Positions 8,773-18,064 of a DNA stretch of 64,000 nucleotides are shown here, one piece after another. The position numbers and the translations under genes are program-made. Position 1 is the first letter of the stretch. The number at the start of each line of letters is the position of its first letter. The notes under the pieces were generated by a model. That model ran no database searches. It saw nothing but the letters and a program-made list of their open reading frames with translations, and was not told the DNA's origin. The DNA comes from Bacteroidota bacterium (GTDB taxonomy: Bacteria; Bacteroidota; Bacteroidia; Bacteroidales; JAAUTT01). Location: NCBI GenBank assembly GCA_023429135.1, contig JAEYWD010000024.1:124001-188000 (forward strand). Direction: 5' to 3'.

Positions 8773-8824
8773 GAAACAAAATTGGGTAAAAAGGAGTAAA
8801 AGCATCAACCCAAAACGTTTAGTT

Positions 8825-10537
8825 ATGACCAATAAAATCAAAATCATTGCATTTGCAACCGCCATTGCAGGTATTATTGCAGAAACTCTGGCTTTTACCA
8901 GCTTTAACACCGAGGCATGGATAAGAACCCTATATAATATCAAAGGGATATTTTCCAGTCTGAGCCTTAGTTTTTTTAAATTCGATTTCCTTTATCATCA
9001 TACCCAAACGGGTATAAGTTCGAATTTTGTAAACCTCTTTTTCTATACCCTGCTTTTGATTGGTGCTATTCTGTATACCACGTCAAAACAAATAGAAACA
9101 CGATTGTTGCGCTTTGTCTTCTCCATTGTGCTTGTTTCCCAGACGTTCTTTATTGTTTCCACATTTATTTCACCATTTGTTTATTGGAAATATTTGAAAG
9201 ATCAGAATTTCTGGTGGGCCTGGTGGATTCTAAACCGGGGTATTAATGCCGGTTGGATATATCTTTCGCTTTATGTGATAAAATATACTAAAAAAGAACC
9301 CGATATAACATACAAGGAATTAAACGGTCATCAACTCTCCCAGTTCAATTTTGCCTCAAACTGGCAGCGCTTGTTTCATCTTTTTATCGATACCTATCTT
9401 TGTTTTCTAGTTTTCTCTGTTTTTATCTACACATTTGGAAATGAGTATGTAGTTAAAGTTGAATCCATTTTGGGAGAGAGAGGATTGCTCTATGTTTTCC
9501 TCATAACTTTTCGTCTTGTATATTATCCTTTCTTTGAAATATTACTTGGTGCAACACCGGCAAAACTGCTTACCGAAACCCGCGTAATTACCCAGGACGG
9601 CAACAAAGCATCTGCCGGAACTATTGCTCTGAGAACTCTTTGCAGGTTTATCCCTTTCGAACCTTTTTCGTTTTTTGGTGCCGGCGGTTGGCACGATACG
9701 ATTACCAAAACCGAGGTAGTCCGTGAAGTAAGAACCGGGGTAAAAGGGCGATGGTATCTCCTGATTTTTCCTGCATTTATACTGATTGGTCTTGGTATTT
9801 ATTTTGGTAACGAAGCTTATGAAGATTACCAGTATCGCAAAAAAAGGGAAGCAGAACATCAGCTTAAGATAAAGGAGATTGAAAATTCTCTGAATCAAAT
9901 CACCACCAATGATTTGATACAGATTGAAGAACCAAATTCTTACGACTCAAAAGAAATTTACCTGAAGGTGGAAGAGATAGCTAAAGAGGAGTTGGTTGTT
10001 GCCGTACTTGAAAAAGAAAACGACTACAATGAGTCGGTTTACAGCGTAGAAAAGTTGTACAACCAAAACAAAAATTATCTTTCAACCATTCCTATCAAAA
10101 TAAATGATCTGAAAAAGGCTTATACATCCGATTACGACCTGTATCGCCGCGATAAGCGTGAAGGTGTTGCACTGCTTATGGACAACCGTAAATTCGAAAT
10201 CAGGAGGATAGAAAAGTTTAATTGCCCCATTATCAAAGTGGGAGGAGTGGAATACGTGAGGGACAGCACTATCGAAATGAGCTTCTTTAATAGCGGCTGG
10301 CCTGCAGATCTGGTTGAAATTGAAAATATTGAGGGCGGCGTAGAATGGCAAAATCAATTGCCTGAGCATATTCAAACAATTACGAGCGACGAATATCCTA
10401 ACTTTTATATCGTAGGTGTTGGATATAAAAAGGATGAGAGACTAAAATTCAGAATAGTACTGCGCGATTCCTTAGACAAACGTCACAGCTTTATTATTGA
10501 AAAGTTAAAAGATACTAACATTGTTACCAGGGAATGA
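8825..10537 (+). CDS. RDD-family membrane protein with C-terminal extracytoplasmic domain
   Basis: 570 residues. The first 155 or so hold about four membrane helices of no recognised family. An RDD domain follows (about 175-295), recognised by FNFASNWQRLFHLFIDTYLCF, the GATPAKLLTETRVI segment and ALRTLCRFIPFEPFSF. A further helix near 310-328 leads to a charged, probably coiled segment and a soluble C-terminal region of about 210 residues with no family I recognise. The 5' region shares the gap with the TetR operator, so TetR control is possible. RDD proteins are often transporters or of unknown role. The gene stands alone, convergent with msrBA. Confidence 0.75.
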   Translation: MTNKIKIIAFATAIAGIIAETLAFTSFNTEAWIRTLYNIKGIFSSLSLSFFKFDFLYHHTQTGISSNFVNLFFYTLLLIGAILYTTSKQIETRLLRFVFSIVLVSQTFFIVSTFISPFVYWKYLKDQNFWWAWWILNRGINAGWIYLSLYVIKYTKKEPDITYKELNGHQLSQFNFASNWQRLFHLFIDTYLCFLVFSVFIYTFGNEYVVKVESILGERGLLYVFLITFRLVYYPFFEILLGATPAKLLTETRVITQDGNKASAGTIALRTLCRFIPFEPFSFFGAGGWHDTITKTEVVREVRTGVKGRWYLLIFPAFILIGLGIYFGNEAYEDYQYRKKREAEHQLKIKEIENSLNQITTNDLIQIEEPNSYDSKEIYLKVEEIAKEELVVAVLEKENDYNESVYSVEKLYNQNKNYLSTIPIKINDLKKAYTSDYDLYRRDKREGVALLMDNRKFEIRRIEKFNCPIIKVGGVEYVRDSTIEMSFFNSGWPADLVEIENIEGGVEWQNQLPEHIQTITSDEYPNFYIVGVGYKKDERLKFRIVLRDSLDKRHSFIIEKLKDTNIVTRE

Positions 10538-10568
10538 GTTACAGCCCTCGGTTTAGCTTACAAGTTTA

Positions 10569-11513
10569 TCAGTCGAACCTCTTTTTGTACTTGTGACAAT
10601 AAGGAGTTCCGTTTCCTTTTGTATAATACTGCTGATGATAATCTTCGGCTTTCCAGAACATGCTTGCTGGCGTAACCTTTGTAACCATGTTCAGACCTTT
10701 TTTCTCCAGAATATCGATCAGACTGTCGGCAATGGCCTTTTGTTCCATAGTGAGAAAAAAAACTTCCGATCGGTACTGATCGCCAATATCGGGTCCCTGC
10801 TTGTTTAATTGGGTTGGGTCGTGAATCTCGAAGAAAAGCTTTGCCATTTTTTCATAACTTGTCTTTTTAGGATCGAAAACCACCCGCAATGCCTCGGCAT
10901 GTCCGGTTTTCTTATAGCTCACGTCCTTGTAGGTTGGTTTATCGGTGCTACCGCCAATGTATCCCACTTCAGTCGAAATTACACCTGGAGCCTCCTGAAA
11001 ATAATATTCAACTCCCCAGAAACAGCCTCCGGCAAAAATGGCAGTATCGGTTTTAGCGCTTTTATCTGTGTGTGCCGGGATAAACTGAAGTGAAACCGAA
11101 TTTACGCAATGGCGCACATTTTTATCGGTATATCCTTCGCCCCTGAAAACATGTCCCAAGTGGGCCCCACAGTTTTTGCAGGTAATTTCAACACGGAATC
11201 CATCGGCATCTACCGATTGTTTTACAGCCCCTTTAATTTCATCGTCGAAGCTGGGCCAGCCGCAATCGGATTTAAACTTATCGTCCGAGCGGTACAGCAA
11301 TGCTCCGCAATATTTGCAGGCATAAGCGCCTTTTTCGTAAAAGTTATTGTAAGCACCGGTAAAAGCCCTTTCGGTGCCTTTGTTCAGGATTACCCGCGAC
11401 TCCTCCTCTGTTAAATGTCTTCCGCGAACATCTTTGTTTATAGAGCTTTTTTGCTGGGTGCAGGCGCTTATACTAACACCAAGCAGTAGTATTATGATGA
11501 GATTCTTTTTCAT
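10569..11513 (-). CDS. msrBA: Methionine sulfoxide reductase MsrB-MsrA fusion, lipoprotein
   Basis: 314 residues. A lipoprotein signal (MKKNLIIILLLGVSISAC) puts it outside the cytoplasm. The MsrB domain comes first (about 30-150): zinc pairs CKYCG and CKNCG and the catalytic Cys in RHCVNSVSLQF. The MsrA domain follows (about 155-314): GGCFWGVEYYFQEAPGV with the catalytic Cys, then the C-terminal resolving region. Together they reduce both R- and S-methionine sulfoxide in oxidised envelope proteins. Domain order B-A is the less common one. No electron-donor partner (CcdA/thioredoxin) is adjacent. Confidence 0.94.
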   Translation of the reverse strand: MKKNLIIILLLGVSISACTQQKSSINKDVRGRHLTEEESRVILNKGTERAFTGAYNNFYEKGAYACKYCGALLYRSDDKFKSDCGWPSFDDEIKGAVKQSVDADGFRVEITCKNCGAHLGHVFRGEGYTDKNVRHCVNSVSLQFIPAHTDKSAKTDTAIFAGGCFWGVEYYFQEAPGVISTEVGYIGGSTDKPTYKDVSYKKTGHAEALRVVFDPKKTSYEKMAKLFFEIHDPTQLNKQGPDIGDQYRSEVFFLTMEQKAIADSLIDILEKKGLNMVTKVTPASMFWKAEDYHQQYYTKGNGTPYCHKYKKRFD

Positions 11514-11641
11514 TTTCCTTGCTTTTGATAAAGCATAAACACAAAAACCGTGAGAAAGATCGGCGTCAATTCATAAAAAACATTAAATGGAAAGGGATAA
11601 CGGGAAATGAAGAGATTCACGCAGAAATTGGGTGATAAATT

Positions 11642-14104
11642 TTACTTCATGAAAGGTATGGTGAAATAGAATGTTGTTCCTTTATTGAGCTCCGATTCCA
11701 GCCATATTTTCCCGCCCAAAAGTTCTACATAAGTTTTGGAAATAGAGAGTCCAAGGCCGGCACCTCTCGAGCTTTTGGTAAGGTTATTATCAACTCTCCA
11801 GAATCTATCAAATATTTGTTCGTGATGTTCTGAATTAATTCCCATACCTGTATCGGTCACAAAGAAGGTAAGGGTTTCTTCCTTAAGCGTGTAACCATAT
11901 GTAACGCTGCCACTTTCGGTAAATTTGATGGCATTGCTGATAAGATTGGATAAAACCTCAAGGAACTTGGTTTCGTCCGTTTCAACAATAGCTTCCTCGT
12001 CAGGTAAACCTTTTGAATATCCGAATTTCAGATGCTTGAAATTTGCGTTGGCGAGATGTTGTTGGTAGAGGATTTCTATAATTGGGTTAATGGCTACATT
12101 GCTGTAATTAATTTTAACCTGTCCGGCTTCAATGGTGGCAATATTGATGATGTCGGAAATAATCATAAGCAGTTGATTACTGCTTTGAGAGATTATCTGG
12201 TAATAGCTTTCTCTTTTTTCATCTGTTAATCCGGGATCGTTCAGCAGGCCCGAAAAACCCACAATAGCATTTAAGGGAGTACGGATTTCGTGAGAAATAT
12301 TGTTTAAAAAAGCAGTTTTAAGATTATCACTCTGTTCAGCTTTTTCCTTTGCTTCAATAAGCTGTTCTTCAACTTTTTTCTGATCAGTAATATTGGTTGT
12401 AATTCCAACCATTCCCAATATATTACCTTCAGGAGTTTTAATAGGAACTTTGGAAACCAGGAGCCATATTTTTTCACCATTGGGTCCCCATCCTAGTTCA
12501 ACGTGGTTTATTATGGCTTCCCCTTTTTCTATTATCTTCTTTTCGTCTTCCAAAAAGTTTTTAGCCTCTTCTGGCAAAAACACTTCAAAATCAGTCTTCC
12601 CGATAATATCGATGTTATCATTGCGGCCGTTTCTTTTCATATGACCCTTAACTGATTCAATGTGTAAAGGGTTGGCAATCATTTTCCGGTAATTAATATC
12701 CTTGATAAAAACACCGCTGGGCAGACTGTCAATAAGCGTCCTCAAAAGAGTTCTCTCTTTAATAAGCTCTTCCTTGACCTGAATTCGTTCCGTTATATTT
12801 CGGCAAAGCATGATTATCTGATCCAGGTTTTTCAGATTTACCCTGCATGCATTTATTTCTACGGGAATTTTATTTCCGTTTGGATGGTTGAATACTATTT
12901 CTGCTGTATGAACGGTAGTGTCATCGTAACATTTAATAATAAGCTTACGGTATTTTTCATAGTCATCCGTAGAAGTATTCTTTTCAAGGGTTTTTCCCAT
13001 AATCTTGCTTAAAGAGGAGGTACCGGTCATGTGCGCAAACTTCATGTTGGCATCGAGAATCTTCCCATCTTTATCGGTAACGACATATCCGGTATCGGTG
13101 GCTTCAATAACTCTGCGGTATTTTTCTTCGCTTTCTTTCAGATTGGTTTCAGCTATTTGCCTGAGTTCGGATTCCCTGACAATAATTACCGCCTTTATCC
13201 CATAGTACGAAAGTATTATACCGCCTATGAACACTATTGCCAGTATTATCAGTAATCGGTTCCGGAAATCGATAAGTGATGCAGTAATTTCATCTTCAGA
13301 GTAAGTAATCACTAATGACCAGTAAGTATTGTTAATTCTTACCGGAAGATAATAAGCAAAATTCTTATTATTTTGAGAGAGCTCTTGAAACGATGAAATA
13401 CCTTCTTTCCCTTGTCGCATGGAATCTACAACCCTTGAAATATCCTTATGGGAAATATGCAGCGGTTTTCCGATGTGATCCTTTTCCTTGCAGAATAATT
13501 CAATGCCATCGCGGCTTAACATCATGGCAAAGCCCGATTTCCCAATTTTAATCTCGGAAAGAATACTTTTTGTGAGCTTTTCAAAATCGAGCAATAAAGC
13601 AATGGAGCCATTATATTTTTCGTCCACAAAGACAGGATAATGGATAACTACTGCCTGATAGCCCTGAACAGTTTGAAAAACATCGCTCACTACAGGTTGA
13701 TGGTCGGAAAGAATTTGAATCATGTGCTTTTGCTTCGAAATGTCTCTGCCTTTTGCGCGGGAATTTTCAGGAAGGGTGAAAGTAATTTTTCCAACAGAAT
13801 CGGTGCGGGTTATACCCTTGAGCTCTTCGCTTAAGAACCCCGTAAGCTTAAGCATGTCCTCTTTTCCGGCAGTATTAACTTTTATAACATTCGGGTCCTT
13901 AGCCAGGTAGTAAAGAACATTGTTCCATTTGCTGAATAATTGTTCGAAATTTTTAGAGGCGAGATGAGCATGAATTTTCTGATGGCCAATAATTTCCTGT
14001 ATTTTGTTTTTCTTTTCAATCTTATAGAAATAATTAAAAAGAAAGGCACAGATGATCCAAAGTATTACAATGCTAAATATCCAGTAAATTAAACGCATCC
14101 TCAT
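11642..14104 (-). CDS. Membrane sensor histidine kinase with two PAS domains
   Basis: 820 residues. Membrane helix near 8-26; an extracytoplasmic Cache-like sensor domain to about 280 (contains TVQGYQAVVIHYPVF); a second helix near 283-303; PAS 1 (about 325-440, RVIEATDTGYVVTDKDGKIL) and PAS 2 (about 455-575, SLPSGVFIKDINYRK, ending in a PAC motif); HisKA with the phosphorylated His in NNISHEIRTPLNAIVGFSG; HATPase with the N box in LSNLISNAIKFTESG and G boxes DTGMGI and GAGLGLSISK. No receiver domain is attached and no response regulator gene is adjacent, so the partner is encoded elsewhere. Confidence 0.92.
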   Translation of the reverse strand: MRMRLIYWIFSIVILWIICAFLFNYFYKIEKKNKIQEIIGHQKIHAHLASKNFEQLFSKWNNVLYYLAKDPNVIKVNTAGKEDMLKLTGFLSEELKGITRTDSVGKITFTLPENSRAKGRDISKQKHMIQILSDHQPVVSDVFQTVQGYQAVVIHYPVFVDEKYNGSIALLLDFEKLTKSILSEIKIGKSGFAMMLSRDGIELFCKEKDHIGKPLHISHKDISRVVDSMRQGKEGISSFQELSQNNKNFAYYLPVRINNTYWSLVITYSEDEITASLIDFRNRLLIILAIVFIGGIILSYYGIKAVIIVRESELRQIAETNLKESEEKYRRVIEATDTGYVVTDKDGKILDANMKFAHMTGTSSLSKIMGKTLEKNTSTDDYEKYRKLIIKCYDDTTVHTAEIVFNHPNGNKIPVEINACRVNLKNLDQIIMLCRNITERIQVKEELIKERTLLRTLIDSLPSGVFIKDINYRKMIANPLHIESVKGHMKRNGRNDNIDIIGKTDFEVFLPEEAKNFLEDEKKIIEKGEAIINHVELGWGPNGEKIWLLVSKVPIKTPEGNILGMVGITTNITDQKKVEEQLIEAKEKAEQSDNLKTAFLNNISHEIRTPLNAIVGFSGLLNDPGLTDEKRESYYQIISQSSNQLLMIISDIINIATIEAGQVKINYSNVAINPIIEILYQQHLANANFKHLKFGYSKGLPDEEAIVETDETKFLEVLSNLISNAIKFTESGSVTYGYTLKEETLTFFVTDTGMGINSEHHEQIFDRFWRVDNNLTKSSRGAGLGLSISKTYVELLGGKIWLESELNKGTTFYFTIPFMK

Positions 14105-14165
14105 AATACCTAAGTTAGGTCTTAGTAAAGTTAAGTGGATTATTGAAATAATATTATTTTAGGAT

Positions 14166-15077
14166 TCAGATTTTTGCACGAAATTTCATGCTACCGATGG
14201 TAATAATGATCACCCCTGCGATAGCGGTAATTCCTCCCAAAAGCTGATGAAGGAGTGGAAAAAGTCCGAAGAAAAACAGTGAAATTATCAGTACTATAAA
14301 GCTTCGCGTACTTTGAATAATCATGGTTTTGGAAGCTTCGATGTATTTAAAGGAATTGTATTGCAGAACGGCTCCTATAAAGGGTCCTGCAAAGGATCCC
14401 AGCGCTGCAAAAAGGAAAGATTGAGGGGAAATAGAAAACGATCTGCCGGTGACCAGCATTAAAATCAAAAACAGCCCTGCAAGGTAAATAGTGCGGTTAA
14501 AGGATAATATTGCCGGATCGTAGGCTTTTATCTGCCGTTTGGCAAGTGTTATGCCTAAGGATGCAAAAAAAGACGCCAGTACTGCGAAATGCGATCCATA
14601 AATAAAAAGATTAGAGAACGAAAAAGTTCCGGAATAACTTACAAGTACTGCACCCAAAATGGCCAGCATCATGCCGGCAACTTCCACACGGTTAAACTTG
14701 TCGTGTAGAAATACTATTCCCATTATAGTTACAAATATGGGAGTACACGTATCGAGAAACGAAACAATGGTGGGATTTTCAATCACCTTCACTCCTTCAA
14801 AGAAAAAATAGGCGGCAGTCATTTCCATCAGTCCTATAACTGCAAGAACTACCTTCTGACGGGATGTGTAAGTGAAGTAAAGACGAAATTTTTTGGTGGA
14901 AAGGGTATAAATCAGATTATAGCTGAAAGCCGAAAGAAACCAGAAGAACCCGAAAACAAACAAATCGGTTTCCCGCAGCGCCGCCTTACTGAAAATATAA
15001 ACATTGGAAACCGCAATGGCCGATAGCGCTGCAAAAAAATATCCTTTACGTTTGGGCGAGTTTAAAAATTGTTTCAT
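14166..15077 (-). CDS. EamA-family (DMT) transporter
   Basis: 303 residues with about ten membrane helices in two EamA repeats (about 12-147 and 158-297). Typical features are the short cytoplasmic start, the proline-bearing segment VIENPTIVSFLDTCTPIFV ending repeat 1, and the matching SKTMIIQSTRSFIVLIISL in repeat 2. The family exports amino acids, nucleosides or other metabolites; substrate unknown. An inverted repeat element (15085-15163) separates it from pgi upstream, eight bases from its ATG. Confidence 0.87.
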   Translation of the reverse strand: MKQFLNSPKRKGYFFAALSAIAVSNVYIFSKAALRETDLFVFGFFWFLSAFSYNLIYTLSTKKFRLYFTYTSRQKVVLAVIGLMEMTAAYFFFEGVKVIENPTIVSFLDTCTPIFVTIMGIVFLHDKFNRVEVAGMMLAILGAVLVSYSGTFSFSNLFIYGSHFAVLASFFASLGITLAKRQIKAYDPAILSFNRTIYLAGLFLILMLVTGRSFSISPQSFLFAALGSFAGPFIGAVLQYNSFKYIEASKTMIIQSTRSFIVLIISLFFFGLFPLLHQLLGGITAIAGVIIITIGSMKFRAKI

Positions 15078-15084
15078 TTAACTT

Positions 15085-15163
15085 AGGAGTTTAGGTATTA
15101 GGTAAATAGGTTTTAGGGGTTCTGTATTTCCTAACCCCTAAAACCCTAATGCCTAGACCCCTA
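15085..15163. repeat. Inverted heptad/octad-repeat element (site 2 of 9)
   Basis: Left arm units begin AGG at 15085, 15093, 15100, 15108 and 15115 (steps 8,7,8,7). Right arm CCT triplets start at 15130, 15137, 15145, 15152 and 15160 (steps 7,8,7,8), an exact mirror about 15123.5. The innermost part is a perfect 13-bp stem, GGTTTTAGGGGTT (15109-15121) with AACCCCTAAAACC (15133-15145). The right arm abuts the pgi stop codon. Confidence 0.85.
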
Positions 15164-16507
15164 TTAAAGTCTTGCTTTAATTTTTTTGGTTTCTTCTTCA
15201 AAACCTGGTTTTTCGAGCAAGGCAAACATATTTTTCTTGTAAGCCTCAACTCCCGGCTGGTCGAAAGGATTTACGCCAAGCATATAACCGCTTATACCGC
15301 AACCAATCTCGAAGAAATACAGTAACTGGCCGAGATAATATTCATTCAGTTTAGGCAGTTCAATACGGATGTTGGGAACGCCGCCATCCACGTGAGCAAG
15401 CATAGTTCCAAGTTCTGCCTGACGGTTTACTTCATCAACACGTTTTCCCGAAAGGAAATTCAGCGTATCGAGGTTTTCAGGATCGTTAGGAACAACCACA
15501 TTGTATTCGGGTTTGGCAATCGAAATTACTGTTTCGAAGATAATACGCAACCCTTCCTGAATATACTGACCCATCGAGTGCAGGTCGGCAGTGAAGGTAA
15601 CACTTGCCGGAAAAATGCCTTTATTTTCCTTGCCTTCGCTTTCGCCGTAAAGCTGTTTCCACCATTCCGAAACATAAACAAGTTTAGGATTATAGCTTGC
15701 TAAAATTTCAACGGTTTTACCAGCCTGGTATAATGCGTTACGTGCGGCAGCATAAGCAGCAGCAGGGTTTTTTTCGATACTTGTTTCGGTGGTGCAGATT
15801 TTTTCCAGATCTACAGCTCCTTTTACAAGCTCGCGGATATTAAAACCGGCAGCAGCAATGGGAATTAAACCTACCGGGGTGAGAACAGAATAACGGCCAC
15901 CAACGTCATCGGGAATTATAAAGGTTTTATATCCTTCCTGAGTAGCCAGGGTGCGGAGTGCGCCTCTTTTCTCGTCGGTAATGGCAATGGTAAGTTCTTT
16001 GGCTTTGGCTTTTCCAACTTTGGCTTCCAGGTGGCTCTTCAGAATACGGAAAGCAAGTGCTGGTTCAGTGGTAGTTCCCGATTTGGAAATAACTACAATG
16101 CCGTAAGTTTTCTGATTTAACACTTCAATCAATTCGTGCAGGTAGTCTTCGCCAATATTTTGGCCTGCAAAAACGATGTGAGGAAATGCATTGTTTCCTT
16201 TCAACAAAGAAAAATTATGCGATAATGCTTCGATAACCGATTTGGCACCCAGGTAAGAACCGCCAATTCCAACTACAACCACCACCTCAACTTTTCCCTT
16301 GTACGAAAGAGCTGCTTTTTCAATTTCGTCGAGCGTTGCGGTGGTGATTGATGAAGGAAGGTTTACCCATCCTAAGAAATCGTTTCCTTTTCCGGTTTTG
16401 TTTTTAAGAGCTGCAATATGTCCGGCTACTTGTTTTTCGAAGTTGCTAACGGCATCTTTCGAAACAAATCCCGCAATTTTATCAATATTGATTTTTAAAT
16501 TTTCCAT
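15164..16507 (-). CDS. pgi: Glucose-6-phosphate isomerase
   Basis: 447 residues from the ATG at 16507; an in-frame ATG 18 bases upstream adds MLINKH, which does not look like the family. Interconverts glucose 6-phosphate and fructose 6-phosphate. Motifs: GIGGSYLGAKSVIEAL, the phosphate-binding SKSGTTTEPALAFR, and the large-domain segment ASVTFTADLHSMGQYIQEG. Size matches the short bacterial PGI form. It lies 39 bases after hpt on the same strand. Its stop TAA is followed at once by the repeat element at 15085-15163. Confidence 0.96.
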   Translation of the reverse strand: MENLKINIDKIAGFVSKDAVSNFEKQVAGHIAALKNKTGKGNDFLGWVNLPSSITTATLDEIEKAALSYKGKVEVVVVVGIGGSYLGAKSVIEALSHNFSLLKGNNAFPHIVFAGQNIGEDYLHELIEVLNQKTYGIVVISKSGTTTEPALAFRILKSHLEAKVGKAKAKELTIAITDEKRGALRTLATQEGYKTFIIPDDVGGRYSVLTPVGLIPIAAAGFNIRELVKGAVDLEKICTTETSIEKNPAAAYAAARNALYQAGKTVEILASYNPKLVYVSEWWKQLYGESEGKENKGIFPASVTFTADLHSMGQYIQEGLRIIFETVISIAKPEYNVVVPNDPENLDTLNFLSGKRVDEVNRQAELGTMLAHVDGGVPNIRIELPKLNEYYLGQLLYFFEIGCGISGYMLGVNPFDQPGVEAYKKNMFALLEKPGFEEETKKIKARL

Positions 16508-16546
16508 ATGTTTATTTATTAGCATTCATGGAGATTTGAGTTGCTT

Positions 16547-17080
16547 TCAGCAAACTTTATAAATATCTTCAAGATTACGGCCGTAGCCATTGTAATCCAG
16601 TCCAAACCCAACGATAAAATCATTGGCTATTTCAATACCCACATAATCTATCTTCAGGTTTTTCTGATACGACTGAGGTTTGAACAGCAGGGAGGCAATT
16701 TTCATCGAAGCCGGATTCTGTTTCTTTAACTCGGCAAATAAATGCGAAAGTGTTGTACCTGTGTCAACAATATCTTCAAGAAGAATAACATGCTGACCTT
16801 CAATTTTTTCGCTCAGACCTATCACATCTATCACGTTTCCGGTTGTAGCATCGCCCGAGTAGGATTTTACTTTAATGAAACTGATGCGGCACTGCAGGTT
16901 TATTTTCTTCATCAGTTCGGCGGTAAACATAAACGAACCATTCAGAATGCTGATGAACAAAACGTCCTGATCTTTATAATCACTGTTAATTTGATTTGCC
17001 AGGTTTTCAACTGCTCTTTTTATATGCAGCCCAGCCAATGCCAGCCTGAATTCCTTATCGAGTATTTTAATTTTTTTCAT
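16547..17080 (-). CDS. hpt: Hypoxanthine phosphoribosyltransferase
   Basis: 177 residues. Salvages hypoxanthine (and possibly guanine) with PRPP. The PRPP loop is VILLEDIVDTGTTLSHL; the flexible-loop region is SFIKVKSYSGDATTG; the N-terminal SILNGSFMFTAELMKKI is the purine PRTase signature. Length is standard. It heads a two-gene unit with pgi. The 159-base gap upstream is shared with the divergent PorV-like gene; no perfect promoter was found there. Confidence 0.94.
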   Translation of the reverse strand: MKKIKILDKEFRLALAGLHIKRAVENLANQINSDYKDQDVLFISILNGSFMFTAELMKKINLQCRISFIKVKSYSGDATTGNVIDVIGLSEKIEGQHVILLEDIVDTGTTLSHLFAELKKQNPASMKIASLLFKPQSYQKNLKIDYVGIEIANDFIVGFGLDYNGYGRNLEDIYKVC

Positions 17081-17239
17081 TGAAGATCAACTTTCATTTA
17101 AAGGCTGCGAAATTATCAAATAAAAAACTATTTTTATTTATTGAAAAAAAATAAACGCAAATATACACATAATCAATTGATTTGAACTATATTTAAACAA
17201 TCAAGATTTTATAGGTACCAACCAGCCTAATTCAATACT

Positions 17240-18064
17240 ATGATGCAGAAATACCAACTAGCTTTTATTCTTGGATTTTTTTACCATACAGTTTTATTTG
17301 CCGGAAATATAAATCATCCCGCAGGAGCGCGTTCTTCATCGCTTGGTTCTGCATCAGTAAGTTTAAACGATGTTTGGAGCGGCTTTAACAATCAGGCAGG
17401 TTTAGCCTTTCTGAAAACACCTGCGTTGGGCTTTCATTACGAAAATAAATTTCTTGTAAAGGAATATGCTTTGCAGGCCGGTGTTATTGCTTTGCCGCAT
17501 AAACCAGGAACAGTAGCCGTAAACTATAGTTATTTTGGTTTTTCAAAGTATCACGAGGCAAAGGTGGGTTTAGCCTACGCCATGAAATTGCATCGGAGCA
17601 TTTCGGTGGGTGTTCAGATTAATTATCACCAGACCTATATGGCCGAAGGATATGGAAGTAACCATGCCCTTACGGTTGAAGCGGGTTTGATGTATACTCC
17701 CGTGGAGAATCTTTTCATAGGGGCGCATGTATTCAATCCCAATCGCGTAAAATCCAGCGTTATTCAGGAAGAATATATTCCCACAGTTTACCGGGTGGGG
17801 GCTGGATACAACATTCTTAACAAAGCAACACTGCTGTTCGAAACGGAAAAAGACCTGGAACGTTCCCCGGTTTATAAGGGCGGACTGGAGATTAATGCTC
17901 TCAAGAATCTGGACTTCAGGGTAGGTTTCGGATCGGATTATGTTGAATATACTTTTGGTTTGGGATATAAATCGCGGCGGTTAAATTTCGATCTGGAATT
18001 CAGCCATCATTATATCCTTGGATTTACGCCCCATGCTTCAATTACTTTCAATATAGGCAAGTAG
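17240..18064 (+). CDS. PorV/PorQ-like outer-membrane beta-barrel protein
   Basis: 274 residues; the start is ATGATG, so the second ATG (17243) is equally possible. A signal peptide ends near FAGNINHP. The mature start HPAGARSSSLGSASVSLNDVWSGFNNQAGLA is the hallmark of the PorV/PorQ/UPF0164 family (a small plug followed by a barrel). Alternating hydrophobic strands run to the C-terminus, which ends in a strand (HASITFNIGK). Members act in type IX secretion or as general porins. No type IX core gene is nearby, so the role is open. The next gene starts on the base after its stop codon. Confidence 0.8.
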   Translation: MMQKYQLAFILGFFYHTVLFAGNINHPAGARSSSLGSASVSLNDVWSGFNNQAGLAFLKTPALGFHYENKFLVKEYALQAGVIALPHKPGTVAVNYSYFGFSKYHEAKVGLAYAMKLHRSISVGVQINYHQTYMAEGYGSNHALTVEAGLMYTPVENLFIGAHVFNPNRVKSSVIQEEYIPTVYRVGAGYNILNKATLLFETEKDLERSPVYKGGLEINALKNLDFRVGFGSDYVEYTFGLGYKSRRLNFDLEFSHHYILGFTPHASITFNIGK

